This document shows positions 1 to 10,404 of a stretch of 33,547 nt of DNA, piece by piece. The translations under genes were made by a program, and so were the position numbers. The DNA is from Phaeoceros laevis. Its lineage: Eukaryota > Anthocerotophyta > Anthocerotopsida > Notothyladales. The DNA is taken from NCBI GenBank assembly GCA_049999765.1, contig JBNGIQ010008890.1:1-33547 (forward strand), written 5' to 3'. The notes under the pieces were generated by a model. That model did not search any database. It was given only the letters and a program-made list of their open reading frames with translations, and had not been told where the DNA came from. How positions within the stretch are numbered: the first letter of the stretch is position 1; the number at the start of each line of letters is the position of its first letter.

Positions 1-339
1 ACTTTATAATGGTACTTGTTGTATTCTCCATACCTTAATTAGCCTATATTGAAAGGGAGGAGATTAAAAACTTAGTGCACGTGCCTAAAAATGATGATCT
101 TTTGCTGTAAAGTATAGGGAGTAGTGGGGGGACACAGGTACTGTTGGCCAAAAAGCATGCTCTATTTACTAGAAGCAATGAACAACATTCAGATATTTTA
201 GCATATTCTTGTAGAGGAGAATATGATCATTCTAACAAGTACCATATGGCCACAAGGTGGCAAGATTTGGTTGGTAAAAAGAGAAGTCAAAATTTTTATA
301 AAATTGAATTATGGGGGTGGACACGAAAAGTTGCCCTAC

Positions 340-1078
340 CGTACGATGCAAATGCCCTCCTCATCCTTTCTCATGTTCATTCGATAACCATCTTCTCTGA
401 TAATCAGGCTGCCATTTCCTCTATTCTTGATGTCTCAGCTCGCTCTGGTCAAAGCTCCTCCATGGCCGCTCTTGTTGCTGTCCAATCCCTTCTCCACTCA
501 CCTCCTCAAATAGCTACATACATACATACCCTCCCATCTCTCTGCTACTCCACTGGATCCCGGGCCACCGCAAGATTGTTGGAAGCGAAGTTGCTGATTC
601 GCTAGCTAAAGCGGCCACCCTCCTCCCTGCAGCTGAAGCAAATCAGGTTTTGACAAAATCACAGGCATTTCAAATCATCAACTCCTCCATGCTCTCCAGG
701 TGGCATCAGATGTGGACTTCTTCTTCTAAGGCATCTGCCTCGAAACATGTGGTGGGGAGTGGCCCATCACCGTCCGTGCTTAGGCGCCTGGATGCTCATG
801 AGAGACGCATCTCCTCCTTCTTCACTCAACTTCGGACTGGCCACATGGCCATTGGGACCTACTTCTGCCGCTTCAACATTCCAGGCTCGCCATTCTGTCA
901 TAAATGCGGGGCTGCGGAGGAGACTCGGACTCACATCCTTGGCAAATGCCTTGCCACTCGCTCAGTGTGGTTGCAAATCTTCAAGGGGTCCTTCCCTTGC
1001 CTTCGTCAATTACTCAACGACCCAATGCTTCAACAACAATTGATCTCTTATTTTCTATGCATTGGTGATTATCTTTAG
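340..1078 (+). pseudogene. LINE ORF2 3' part: RNase H and zinc-binding domain, frameshifted
   Basis: This is the C-terminal end of a non-LTR retrotransposon polyprotein. Around 370-430 the translation reads ITIFSDNQAA, a typical LINE RNase H core. The RNase H signature HWIPGH followed by ADSLAKAA lies at about 550-615, but in another frame, so a frameshift separates the two parts between about 515 and 545. Downstream at about 890-955 is a C-x2-C ... H-x3-C zinc-binding cluster (CHKCG ... HILGKC), as found after the reverse transcriptase of plant LINEs. The frame ends at a TAG at 1076-1078. The reverse transcriptase itself is absent, so the copy is 5' truncated; sequence before about 330 has a different, AT-rich composition. 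A near-identical inverted copy closes the window at 32927-33547. Confidence 0.8.
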
Positions 1079-1241
1079 ACAATTTTCCTTTTTTAGCTTG
1101 CTCATAATTCATTCCTCTAATGGTGTCATCATAGTCAAGTTATCTTTTTAGTTATAGCTTAGGCTTACAATCTTTGTGTTCTCTATTCTCCGGTTTGGCG
1201 TCATAGCCTCATGGCTGCATACGCCTTATGAACAAACAAAC

Positions 1242-1258
1242 AAACAAACAAACCGGGC
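1242..1258. repeat. Left target-site duplication of the SINE
   Basis: This 17-bp stretch (aaacaaacaaaccgggc) recurs exactly at 1606-1622. It contains the last bases of the LINE tail plus six flanking bases, which indicates that the SINE inserted after the LINE. Confidence 0.65.
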
Positions 1259-1605
1259 ATCCTCTCGGGGACATCCAAGTGGTTGGGTCTTGGGGCTTCC
1301 AAAGTGGAGACCCGGGTTCAATCCCATAGTGCTTCTCTTTGTGCCTTGGAGGGGGCATTTAGGGAATCACTATGAAGCGAGACCAACGAAGCGAGACCCA
1401 TAGTGCTTCTCTTTGTGCCTNNNNNNNNNNGAAGCGAGACCAACGAAGCGAGACCCATAGTGCTTCTCTTTGTGCCTTGGGGGAGGTATTTAGGGAATTA
1501 CTATGTAGCGAGACCAAAGAAGCGAGACCAAAGAAGCGTTATAATAGACTAGCTCCATGATTGTGGAGCTTTGATATGTAAAGAGCCGTGCTATTATCAC
1601 CAAAA
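1259..1605 (+). mobile_element. tRNA-derived SINE inserted in the LINE tail
   Basis: The head has RNA polymerase III internal promoter elements. An A-box-like stretch (tccaagtggttgg) starts at about 1272, and a B box (gggttcaatccc) starts about 40 bases later, at about 1315. A non-tRNA body follows, ending in an A/AAAC-rich tail at 1601-1616. The unit is flanked by a perfect 17-bp direct repeat (1242-1258 and 1606-1622), which I read as a target-site duplication. The body contains a 10-N gap with duplicated flanks, so the true length is uncertain. It may use the machinery of the neighbouring LINE, since both carry AAAC-type tails. Confidence 0.65.
1374..1477. other. 10-N gap (1421-1430) with 47-bp duplicated flanks
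   Basis: The 47 bases at 1374-1420 are identical to 1431-1477, directly either side of the N run. This pattern is expected when two contig ends that should overlap are joined with a gap instead. The SINE here is probably about 57 bases shorter than shown. Confidence 0.75.
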
Positions 1606-1622
1606 AAACAAACAAACCGGGC
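1606..1622. repeat. Right target-site duplication of the SINE
   Basis: Exact copy of 1242-1258. The shared ccgggc part cannot be explained by the simple AAAC tail alone, which supports a true duplication rather than chance tail similarity. Confidence 0.6.
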
Positions 1623-2556
1623 TGGGCTGGTGGATACCACCCTGGAAGCCAGCCCGTTCCGGCTCCGTGACAGAGGTCACTGCGCCTTTGTCGTTTTGCT
1701 AAAAGAGCTAGTAAAGCGGCATGAAGAAAATGAGGGCCCGCTCTTTACGGACCACTGCGCAGTCATGGGCCAAGGCTATGTGAACGGCCCATGAATGAGG
1801 CGGGGAATGGGACGGGGAATGGGAATGGGACGGTGGTGCCAGACGGGTGCGGCATAGTGGACCGCGTAACGGTCATTACAACCGTGCAGGTTCGCGGCAA
1901 GGGCAAGGGTTTGCCGGTTGGAGGCTGTGGTGAGGGGCTGGCGAGGAGAGAGAGGGGTGAGATCCGCCCAGGTCGCGCCAAACGCTGCATGCATTTCGAG
2001 AGAAGGTAGACTTAGGCGATCGTCTGGTCGACCCAATTTTGCTGAACCAGATTGGACCTGCAAATGAGAAAGCCCTCGTTGTTGTACAATGACAATGGCG
2101 GTGTTCACATATAACATGTAGACTAATACCTACGTCGATAAATCTAGGCCACTAGATAGCGGTGCGTCCATAATTTCGATAACTCTGCCAAACTCCTGGC
2201 CCACCCATACTAAATATTCATTCAACATCCAACTTTCAACCACACATCCACAATACCAAGATGGCAACATCTGTTCGGGCCGCTCTATTGCAGAGTCGTA
2301 TTGTGTTATGTTAAAGCGAAACGGGCACAAGTCAGCCCCTTACTTAACCTCGTCCGCCCGTGAAATAATGACGCTGCCCTTGACATAATGTGGCTGCCCG
2401 AGACATAATCGCACAAGACCTGAACATAATCAGTTTCGCCTCGGGTGGGCACAATGTCCTCGCCCCCGCGCGCGCCATGTCTCGAAAGCGCCGTTCACGT
2501 AAGTTCATGGCCAGCGGCCCATTAATACCGGCCGCTACGCGGCCATTAACATATAC
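1623..2556. other. Intergenic region downstream of IRE1
   Basis: No gene is recognised. There is a G-rich direct repeat (gaatgggacgg units) at 1803-1833, and short ORFs without recognisable domains. The right end should contain the 3' UTR and polyadenylation signals of the minus-strand IRE1 gene; I see no decisive signal. Confidence 0.4.
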
Positions 2557-5500
2557 TTAGTGTTCACATGAAAAGAATTTAGTAAATGCAGGTTCGTCCC
2601 TGCACTGCTGTTGCAGTACTTTGTACACCTCCATAATCAGATGTGGGAACCTTGACGTAAAATAGCTCACATAACCTTCTGGGTGCAGGCCCAACAACTC
2701 CTGGGAGCACGGAACGCACAGCAGTCAGAAAAGCAGATAGAAAGAACAATTATCCAGTCCAACCAGTGCTAACGGTCAAAGCCTTGCATACCTTTACGTT
2801 CTGAGGCAACTCTCGGTAATGGTTGGACTTATTTCGGATGACCCGGAGTAGATCACGGACACTCCCATAGTTGTAGCGCCTGTACTTCCCAAGGTTTTCT
2901 ATAAGAGCACTGTCTAGTTTCTCATCCCAGGACCCACACAGGGCAATGGCACCAACAGCTTCCATGGCCTCCAGGACACTGGAATTGTCTTCTCTATCCT
3001 CCAACTCTACCCTGTCACTAGCCGCAGTTAAAAACGACAGGCGTTTCTCTGCTGTCCAAAACAGAGGATGGACCTGCACCTCCTGAGCCAATGGCCTGCA
3101 CAGTATTCAAAAATTATACTCACGCCTTGACTAGGACAGGCAGTCCAGTAGACCATGCACAATGCACGGAGAGAACATACCTGCACTTAGGATTCTGGCT
3201 AAGTAGAGATCGTATCAGATGGCTTGCCTCTGGCAAATGCTCAACTAAGAAAATATCACACTGGTCATGCAAGATGTTGCGATCCCTTTCAAATTGACTG
3301 CCAAAAGGATGCTGACCGCCAGTTATGCAGAAGTAGAGCAAACAACCTAAGCTGAACATATCTACNNNNNNNNNNNNNNNNNNNNNNNNNNNNNNNNNNN
3401 NNNNNNNNNNNNNNNNNNNNNNNNNNNNNNNNNNNNNNNNNNNNNNNNNNNNNNNNNNNNNNNNNGCAGACAAACATGCATTTTAGCACATGCAAACCCC
3501 TACATCTACAACTTTCAACAATTTTGCTAAAAGAACATCAATTCAACATGGTCTGACCTGTGTGAGGGTCGAAGGATGACGCATCAGCATCAATCCGCTT
3601 ACTTATTCCCATGTCAGATAGCTTTGCCCGCCATCCTCGAGCTTTAATTCGGACAACAAGAACATTCCGGGGTTTTAGGTCTCTGTGTACAATGTTTCTG
3701 GAGTGCAGATGAGCTAATCCTGCAACAACATCCCTGCGGAAAAAAAACTCAGGGACTCTTTATTGGGAAAAACGTGTCCTGGTGGTTACTTCATTATGAC
3801 GGTGATGGTTACACCACGCCACACTGAGCCATCGGGACGAAACTAGAGAAGTTGAACATACCTCATTAACTGCAGCAGCAGTAATGACGGCTTATCCCCT
3901 GACTCCCATAGGTCTGATTTTTCAAGCACTGAGGTGCTAGTGGTGCCAACTGGGTTAACGACAAATGTCAGGGCAACCAAATCGTTTAGGCTCCAGCTGC
4001 ATCGCTCCAAAGCCACGTACACAAAGTCCTCATCCTGTTCCAGTGCATAACATCGAACCACATTGGGATGCTCATCCGTTTCAATTAACGCAGCAATTTC
4101 CTTCAGAGCCTTCTCATGAAACTGCACAAGTAGCCTCTTTACAGCAACGTTTCTACCATCCAAAGACCCTTCCAGAACAATAGTTCCATGACTGCCATAA
4201 CCGATGACAGTAGTGCTGACAAAGAGACGGCCCACCCACAGTCCATCCCCCATATCCACAGGATCTGTTCTCCTGTATTTCTTGCTTAAAGGTTCCACAC
4301 TGACGTTACCAGTAGGTCTAGAGTCACCTGCAGCAGATGGAACGTTTGTATGGCCCACTGAAGGTTTCTTCGGAAGCCCACTACAGCTAGAGGCAATGCT
4401 ATTGCCAGTACCCTGCTTTCTATTCTTCTTCCTCTTTCCACCAGTGCCCACTTTCGCCTCTAGCTTTGACTTCCTCAGAAAGAGGTTCCGTACATGAGAC
4501 CTCCAGATTGCTAAGCTCAACAAAACCGAACCAGTAACAATGGAGAAGGCCGCCCTAACTTTCCCTGCTCCTGAGTTAGCTATTTGTGAGATGATCCAAA
4601 AGATAAAACCTTGTCCAACACGACGAGGAGTTGGTGGTGACATAGGTTCCGCAGCAGATTGTGTTCTTAATGCAGGGCTGCTCTCTCTGGTGCTTGGCAA
4701 CAACATCGGTGGGGAGTCCACACGAAGCTTTGTACTGAAAGGAGGAATTGGGCGCAGAGCAAGTTCCGAGGCCAATGTAGTTGGCAGCTCGGGGACAACA
4801 CTTCCACGAGCAGTGAGAAGTCCTAAGTCTCCCATGCTCAAATTCCAGCGCACTATGCCTGTCTTTTCGTCTAATGACTGCACTGAGTAGTCTGTCCTAA
4901 CAATAAACAAAGTCTCCTGAACAGCACCTTTCACAACAGAAGGTATATTCTGACCTGCCAGCTTGGAAAGGGTATCACTAGTGGCTTCATACTTTCTGAT
5001 GAGTTCACCGCTTGCCCCATCAAGACAGAACACTGTTGACGATCGGGAGCCAAGAACCACCGCCCCATCAATTGTAACCTGAGGAGTGCGACTAATAACT
5101 TCCTCTGGTGATATTCGTGTTAGCCAGCGCTTGCCAAAATTGTCCTCTAAAGATTTAATTACCTACGGCGAAAAAAAAACAGTCGTAAGTGTTTGCAGAC
5201 CGTGAGCCNNNNNNNNNNNNNNNNNNNNNNNNNNNNNNNNNNNNNNNNNNNNNNNNNNNNNNNNNNNNNNNNNNNNNNNNNNNNNNNNNNNNNNNNNNNN
5301 NNNNNNNNTTTGCAGACCGTGAGCCCACAATCAACCAGTCTCAAACCAGCTGGTCGTAAGCACAAGGTGAAATTCAAAAGACATACCAACCGTCAAGAAC
5401 GCACAGCTAGATCTGCTAACCGCAGCCTAACAAGTAACAACGTTGCTTGGTTTGAAGAACGTACACTTTCTTCATCCTCTTTGTCATATACATAGAAAGT

Positions 5501-6036
5501 GTGATCCTTCACGGAGAACTTTATGATTTGCGACCCATCTTCGACTACAACTTCATTGAATTCTAATGAAGGTTTTGTCGAGCTGCTTTTTTCTGCATCT
5601 TCATAAAAAAGAGATGCAGATGACAATGGAGAACCAGAAGAAAACGACCACAGTTCCTCCGAATCTGGGCCTAATCTAGTGATGGTGCCATTCAAGTGTG
5701 ACTGAAGGGAATATGTACTTGAGCTGGAAAAGACAGAAGGAAAACACGGCAGTTAATTTCCGAGGCTGCCTTGAACGAAAAGAGCAGACCGTGATTTTAA
5801 ACCAGTCTACACAAAGTCTTCTTCCAAGACAAGTTTGCGAAACTGTGGAGAACAACCGGACGAGAGAGAGGCGACAACCTGATATACCACACGGGGTATG
5901 ATGTAGCAGGCCAATTTGAAGCAGCAGCAATCCTGTCATTCGCTGACCAGCATCCTCGGAACAGGAGGAGGAGGAAGCAGAGCAACAGGACAACAGTTGA
6001 GTACTTGAAGGCCATTCTACCAGCCAAATGATCCAA
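2557..6036 (-). CDS. IRE1: IRE1 unfolded-protein sensor kinase/endoribonuclease
   Basis: IRE1 is an ER membrane stress sensor; its cytosolic RNase starts unconventional mRNA splicing (bZIP60 in land plants). I infer seven exons: 6036-5888, 5723-5465, 5162-3862, 3733-3558, about 3365 (inside a gap)-3181, 3095-2792 and 2700-2557. The GT-AG borders I can see (those around the 3366-3465 gap are hidden) keep the reading frame. The protein starts with a leucine-rich signal peptide. A beta-propeller luminal domain follows, with one TM helix at about residues 340-356 (AAFSIVTGSVLLSLAIW). A basic linker (KRKKNRK) leads to the kinase: VIGYGSHG loop, VAVKR lysine, HRDLKPRN catalytic loop and the IRE1-type DMGIS in place of DFG. 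The C-terminal KEN RNase has RNKSNHYRELP. Total length is about 850 residues, as in land plants. A 100-N gap hides the exon 5 start, expected to hold the activation-segment end and APE motif. A second gap lies in intron 2. Confidence 0.93.
3366..3465. other. 100-N gap inside IRE1 kinase exon
   Basis: The run of N removes the start of exon 5. Translation resumes at VDMFSLGCLLYF. The missing part should be the end of the activation segment and a splice acceptor. The N count is a placeholder, not a measured length. Confidence 0.9.
5192..5325. other. 100-N gap (5209-5308) in IRE1 intron 2, with 17-bp duplicated flanks
   Basis: The 17 bases at 5192-5208 (tttgcagaccgtgagcc) recur exactly at 5309-5325, across the gap. 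This suggests a collapsed or unmerged overlap, so intron 2 may be about 117 bases shorter than shown. A true short tandem repeat is the alternative. Confidence 0.65.
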
Positions 6037-6684
6037 GTTGTCCCTGCTTTCGGAAATTTAATACAGGGCGCCGGATTGATGTAAGCTCCGTACATGGGTG
6101 CAAGTGCGGAAGAAAAACTAAATATGTAAGAGCAAGATGGAGGCCGATGTCTGATAATAGTACAAGAGCCAGAGACCAACTGTATGGCGCGGGCACATGG
6201 GCCTTCGGACATCACAAGTATGCGACACCCTCTGGTTGCTTAGTAAGCTTGTAGCTGCTGTGCACGTCATTTCGAAGCAGCCCTACACTAGATTCGCAAC
6301 CGGAATCTTCCTAGGTCCTAAGACGACGGGGACCCGGCATCTCAATGGAGACAGGACTCACCCGCGCCGTCTCTCTCCTGTGGCTGCTGGTCCGGGGCCA
6401 GCTGATGTCTTTCCTTTCCGGTCCTTGGAAACAAATCCCCTTTCCCGCAATCTTGGTCCTGAGCTACAGGCTGGAATGTACCGTTACAGGCCCGAGGATA
6501 GGGCAGAACGGATGGGGCCCCTAAGCATCCTCTACGAGCTTTAGCAGTGGACCTGACTTGTCTTTGTAGGAAGGAGTTGTTGCTCATATGAGGGAGACAG
6601 CTACGCTGAGAGAGGCATGGCAGTTTTGCGGTGACAGCTGGCCCGCCACTGCATTCTTATGCGGCCCGCCCTATTTCTCAGAAA
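6037..6684. promoter_or_regulatory. Intergenic region between divergent IRE1 and MinD genes
   Basis: The two start codons are divergent and about 650 bp apart, so the promoters and 5' UTRs of both genes must lie here or overlap. I find no clear TATA box or ER-stress element that I would defend. Short ORFs in the region have no recognisable domain. Confidence 0.5.
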
Positions 6685-8140
6685 ATGTGGATTGCGACAG
6701 GCCTGTCATCTCCAGGACTTTCTTCTTCGGTCTCTTCTTGCTACACCTCCCTCGACAGGCATTGCGTGGCAGGTAACGCGCGTCTTTCTTTTTCTTACTG
6801 TTGACAAGCTACTGGGGGATGTGTGTAGCTGTTCTGGCCTTTTGCACTTTTCCACTCGTCTTTCTTCCACCATTTTGAGCTCGACACTCGTAAAACTTCT
6901 TATCGGGACTACAGGCTACGTTCTCTAAGAACTGAATGAGATACTTACGGTTTGATGGTCTTCAGGCAAGGATATCCAAGGGCAGGCAACTCGATTTGCA
7001 AGATGGGGAAAAGTGGAGCAGACACTAGGACGGCAGCTAGGGCACCGCAGATTAAGTGGACTAGTGGAAGGCTGGACTGACATGTTGCTGTCCGATAGCT
7101 CAGGTCAACGATGGACCGAGCAGAACGTTGCCGAACCGTGGAGTGGGTGCAACATAGTAAGAAGATGTCTCTTGCAGGAAAGGTCTTTGAAGGAAGGGTT
7201 GACTAGAATAGGCTGTGGAAGGCTGGGTGGCTGCTACCAGAGCAAGCCAGCGAGGGAGAGGAGTAAAGCTGTCCAGGCATTCGCTGTTTTGCAATGGAAT
7301 CGCAAGCCTGTGTTTGCAGGAACAGCTCCTCGGGTTGTAGTTATCACATCTGGCAAGGGTGGAGTAGGGAAGACAACTACCACTGCCAACATAGGCATGT
7401 CCCTGGCCAGGCTTAACCTCAAAGTGGTGGCCATCGACGCGGATGTGGGCCTCCGGAATTTGGATTTGCTTCTGGGCCTTGAGAATCGTGTTAACTACAC
7501 AGCTATGGAAGTGCTCAACGGGGAATGCAGACTGGACCAGGCTCTCATCCGTGACAAGCGTTGGAGTAATTTTGAGCTCTTGTGCATCAACAAGCCTAGG
7601 TACAAGATGCCCCTAGGATTCGGGGGCAAAGCTCTCACCTGGCTGGTTGATGCTCTCAGAAAGCGCCCTGACGGAACTCCAGACTTCATCCTCATTGATT
7701 GCCCTGCCGGCATCGATGCTGGGTTCATCACCGCCATCACTCCTGCCAATGAGGCCATTCTGGTGACTACACCCGACATTACCAGCCTGAGAGACGCGGA
7801 TCGAGTGACGGGGCTCCTAGAGTGCGATGGTGTGAAGGACATCAAGATGGTGGTCAACCGAGTGCGAAGTGACATGATTAAGGGGGAGGACATGATGTCA
7901 GTGCTGGATGTGCAGGAAATGCTTGGCCTGCCACTGTTGGGTGTGATACCCGAGGACTCCGAGGTGATCAAAAGCACCAATAGGGGCTACCCTCTTGTTC
8001 TAAAAAAGCCTCCGTCCCTGGCTGGACTGGCTCTGGAGCAGGCAGCTTGGCGGCTGGTGGAACAAGACAGTATGAAGGCTGTCCTGGTCGACGAAGGTCC
8101 GGCCAAAAAGGGCTTTAGCTTGCCATTTATAGGAGGGTAG
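6685..8140 (+). CDS. MIND: Chloroplast septum-site-determining protein MinD
   Basis: MinD is a ParA/MinD-type ATPase that, with MinE, places the chloroplast division ring. The deviant Walker A motif SGKGGVGKTTTT is at about 7350, followed by IDADVGLRNLDLLLG and the Walker B region ILIDCPAG. The C-terminus KKGFSLPFIGG resembles the amphipathic membrane-targeting helix of plant MinD. The main exon (6966-8140) is open to the stop but has no ATG before 7082. I infer a first exon 6685-6772 starting at ATG and ending at GTAACG, with the acceptor CTTCAG at 6965. The joined frame gives a Ser-rich start (MWIATGLSSPGLSSSV), suitable as a plastid transit peptide, and a 420-residue protein. The presequence of about 150 residues is long for the family; a start at 7082 would give 352 residues. 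Confidence 0.93.
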
Positions 8141-8991
8141 GTCATATAGGCGGTGAGCATGTTTCCCGAATTTCACTTTTTAAGCACTCTGTAACAATTG
8201 TGGTGTGTCCTTAGCCAGTCTCATGCCTTCCATGTTGGACAAGGTCGGTAAAAGCAACGTCATCTCACGGCCTAGTCCAGAATCCCCTGAATGCTTGCAC
8301 ACCTCCACCTGGACGGGCCCTTGGACTCATGCGACCTGGCAGAACGCAGATGCAGGGGGTGCAGAACGGGCAATTTGAGGACGAGCAAGTGAATCGGGTT
8401 AGGAAATTTTTAGGAGGCATGTGGCAGCGCGAGGCCGTCGTGCTGAAAGTATTATTACCGTAAATTACCGTTGATATTATTTTAGAATTAACTATATAGC
8501 ATTTCGTCAAACGATTTTTTACGAGTATTTGGGTGGAAATTCGAAAGTACACTTTATGGGTTGGCACTTTTTGTAAAAAGGTGCCATAAAGTTGGTAGAG
8601 TTGGCCCTCTATAAATGTACCCTTTATATGTGAGAGACCTCGACTAAGAGGATTTACCCCTAGATCTTTCCTTCAGATGATTAGCCTATTTGCACACAAG
8701 ACACAGCATTAGGACCGCAAGTCCCGCCCAGAGCTCCTATACCGCAGATGGACTTGTTGTTCCTCTACAGTGGACAGCCCTTTCTTTATATCAAGGTACG
8801 GTACAACAAAGAGCCTCCAGAGCTCCAAGCATCTGCCAACTCAATCTCTTGAGCTCTAGGCATCTGCCAACTCAAGCTCTTGCTTACAATGGAATCTTCC
8901 AGGACAGAGCTCCAGATCCAGACCTTTGAGGCCGCCACTCAACTCATGCCCAAATCCAACCTATCAATAATCGACACATGTGGCGCACTCA
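8141..8991. other. Intergenic region downstream of MinD
   Basis: This holds the expected MinD 3' UTR and AT-rich spacer. No convincing gene is seen. A 31-bp tandem duplication lies at 8821-8882. The right end is the flank of the LTR at 8992. Confidence 0.4.
8821..8882. repeat. 31-bp tandem duplication
   Basis: Two adjacent 31-base units (8821-8851 and 8852-8882) share the core catctgccaactcaa and differ at three positions. Confidence 0.8.
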
Positions 8992-9547
8992 TGCAATTAC
9001 GTGCTAACACCCGTTCTTCCCTTAATCAGCACTCCCACACACTCCGTAAGTCCCCAGGTAACAGACACGAAATAAGCAAACAACCAACTGTCCCATTCCG
9101 GTGTTGAATGGCTAATCGTGTGTTCCTGACGGACTTCGTTGCCGGCTTCCCAGCCAAATGGCCTTACTTAGCCACGCACTTAGACAGGCTCCATGCGTTA
9201 GCAAGGACGCCTGACACAACCAGATCTGGCGTACCGCCTGACGCCTGAGCTCCCGCCATCGCCAGGTGCCCGACCGCCAAACACGCGGATACAATACAAT
9301 CAAAATCTCTCTCCTCTGTTCGAAGTCAGACCGCCTTACATAGGCCCTGAATGCGAACCGGACCTAAGACCCAACCCTAACAATTGGGCCTGGTTCCTAA
9401 CCTAGCCGCCGCCATCAGCGGCTGCCGGTTAGGGAAACTTCCCTAACCGGCGTTCAGTCAACTAACCCACTGGCCAGGTGTGAACTAACCCTGGCGGCAC
9501 CTAACCAGCTTCCTTAACTAAACGTGCAATGCAAAGCGCTGTTTAAT
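8992..9547 (-). repeat. LTR copy 1 (left), interrupted by a gap
   Basis: These 556 bases align without net indel to 28435-28990, with about 20 substitutions. The left border begins TG and is not preceded by a primer-binding site, so here it meets genomic flank (actca). For a minus-strand element this is the outer border of the 3' LTR. A 100-N gap (9548-9647) hides the remaining roughly 340 bp predicted from copy 2. It could be the partner LTR of copy 2 or a solo LTR. Confidence 0.7.
9424..9451. repeat. Perfect 13-bp-arm palindrome inside LTR copy 1
   Basis: gccggttagggaa and ttccctaaccggc are perfect reverse complements separated by AC. Copy 2 keeps the palindrome at 28867-28894 with one mismatch. 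It may form a hairpin in LTR RNA, or be a protein site. Confidence 0.8.
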
Positions 9548-9647
9548 NNNNNNNNNNNNNNNNNNNNNNNNNNNNNNNNNNNNNNNNNNNNNNNNNNNNN
9601 NNNNNNNNNNNNNNNNNNNNNNNNNNNNNNNNNNNNNNNNNNNNNNN
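9548..9647. other. 100-N gap
   Basis: The gap sits inside or at the inner end of LTR copy 1. It probably hides the inner LTR border and polypurine tract. Confidence 0.9.
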
Positions 9648-10404
9648 GCCCTCCCAGAATCAGCAATTGTGGGTCCAAATCCACATACCCACACCAAGCA
9701 GATCCTCTCAAAAAAATTGCCGATAGCCGCCCAGCTCAAAATTGCACGCCTTGCTACTTCTGCGTGCCTCCGCCAGGTTGCTGCCGCCCAAAACTCACCC
9801 CAGCCGCAAGAAACCGAGCCCTCAATTAGCACAGCCAAAAATCCACCATGCCGAGGAGCCCTCCAAGTTCGCCCTATGCAGGACCGCCGCACAAGGCATC
9901 TTCTCCAGCACGCAATTACACCTCAACTCAGGAGGAGATGCCTGCGGATGGCCATTCAAGGCCATGTCCAAACATTCCGTCGTCATAGCGTCCACCAACG
10001 CCACCTGAGTGGGGGCCGACACTCTCCGGGCCACATTGTGATGCAAACACAAAATTAGAGCCGAGAACGTCGGCATTGGTCTAGCGCTCTCGCCCGTAAC
10101 ACTCGATTCTGACAAAGCAGCAACGGCGCCTTCGGCCGGCCTCGTGCGCGCACGCCACCCGCCTTTCCGTCGCCCCGCCATTGAAACCCGCCTCTCACTC
10201 CTTCGCAGCAAACCCCGTTAGCAAAAAGAGGGAAAGGCACCAAGACTCGCACGTCACCACCGTCACTAGCAAGCAGAAATGGCAAACACAGGGGTCTCCA
10301 CTCCCTTGTGAGTGAGGTTTCCGCTCAGCCACCTACCAGACAGTGACCGCCAACAACCTCTTCAACGCCAAAAGGACTCTTTCAAAAGATTCTCATTGTC
10401 AGGA
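9648..10404 (-). pseudogene. Retroelement internal region with an unrecognised ORF
   Basis: This lies between the integrase end of the minus-strand element and LTR copy 1. On the minus strand 10211-9822 encodes a 129-residue frame. Its segment VSAP ... DMA ... C-x-CVLE resembles a segment at 27860-27700, in which VSAP, DMA and CDCVLLE occur in the same order and spacing. I do not recognise the family. It may be a diverged duplicated domain of the retroelement, or an unrelated captured sequence. Confidence 0.35.

Larger units (their letters stand above)
340..1258 (+). mobile_element. 5'-truncated LINE with AAAC-type tail
   Basis: The element comprises the ORF2 fragment, a 3' UTR of about 150 bp, and a terminal run of AAAC repeats at 1230-1253. 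The same 3' UTR, with the words ggcgtcatagcc and gcatacgcc before the tail, recurs in reverse orientation at 32941-33060, which defines the 3' end of the family. The 5' truncation is typical of LINE insertion by target-primed reverse transcription. The 5' boundary is approximate. Confidence 0.75.

Noticed and set aside
1263-1332. tRNA-like sequence with A and B boxes
   Set aside because: No convincing acceptor stem or anticodon arm, and it is joined to a SINE-like body with tail and target duplications, so it is not a functional tRNA gene.
1763-2117. Open frames in the G-rich region near 1800-2100
   Set aside because: Low-complexity composition, overlap on both strands and no recognisable domain.
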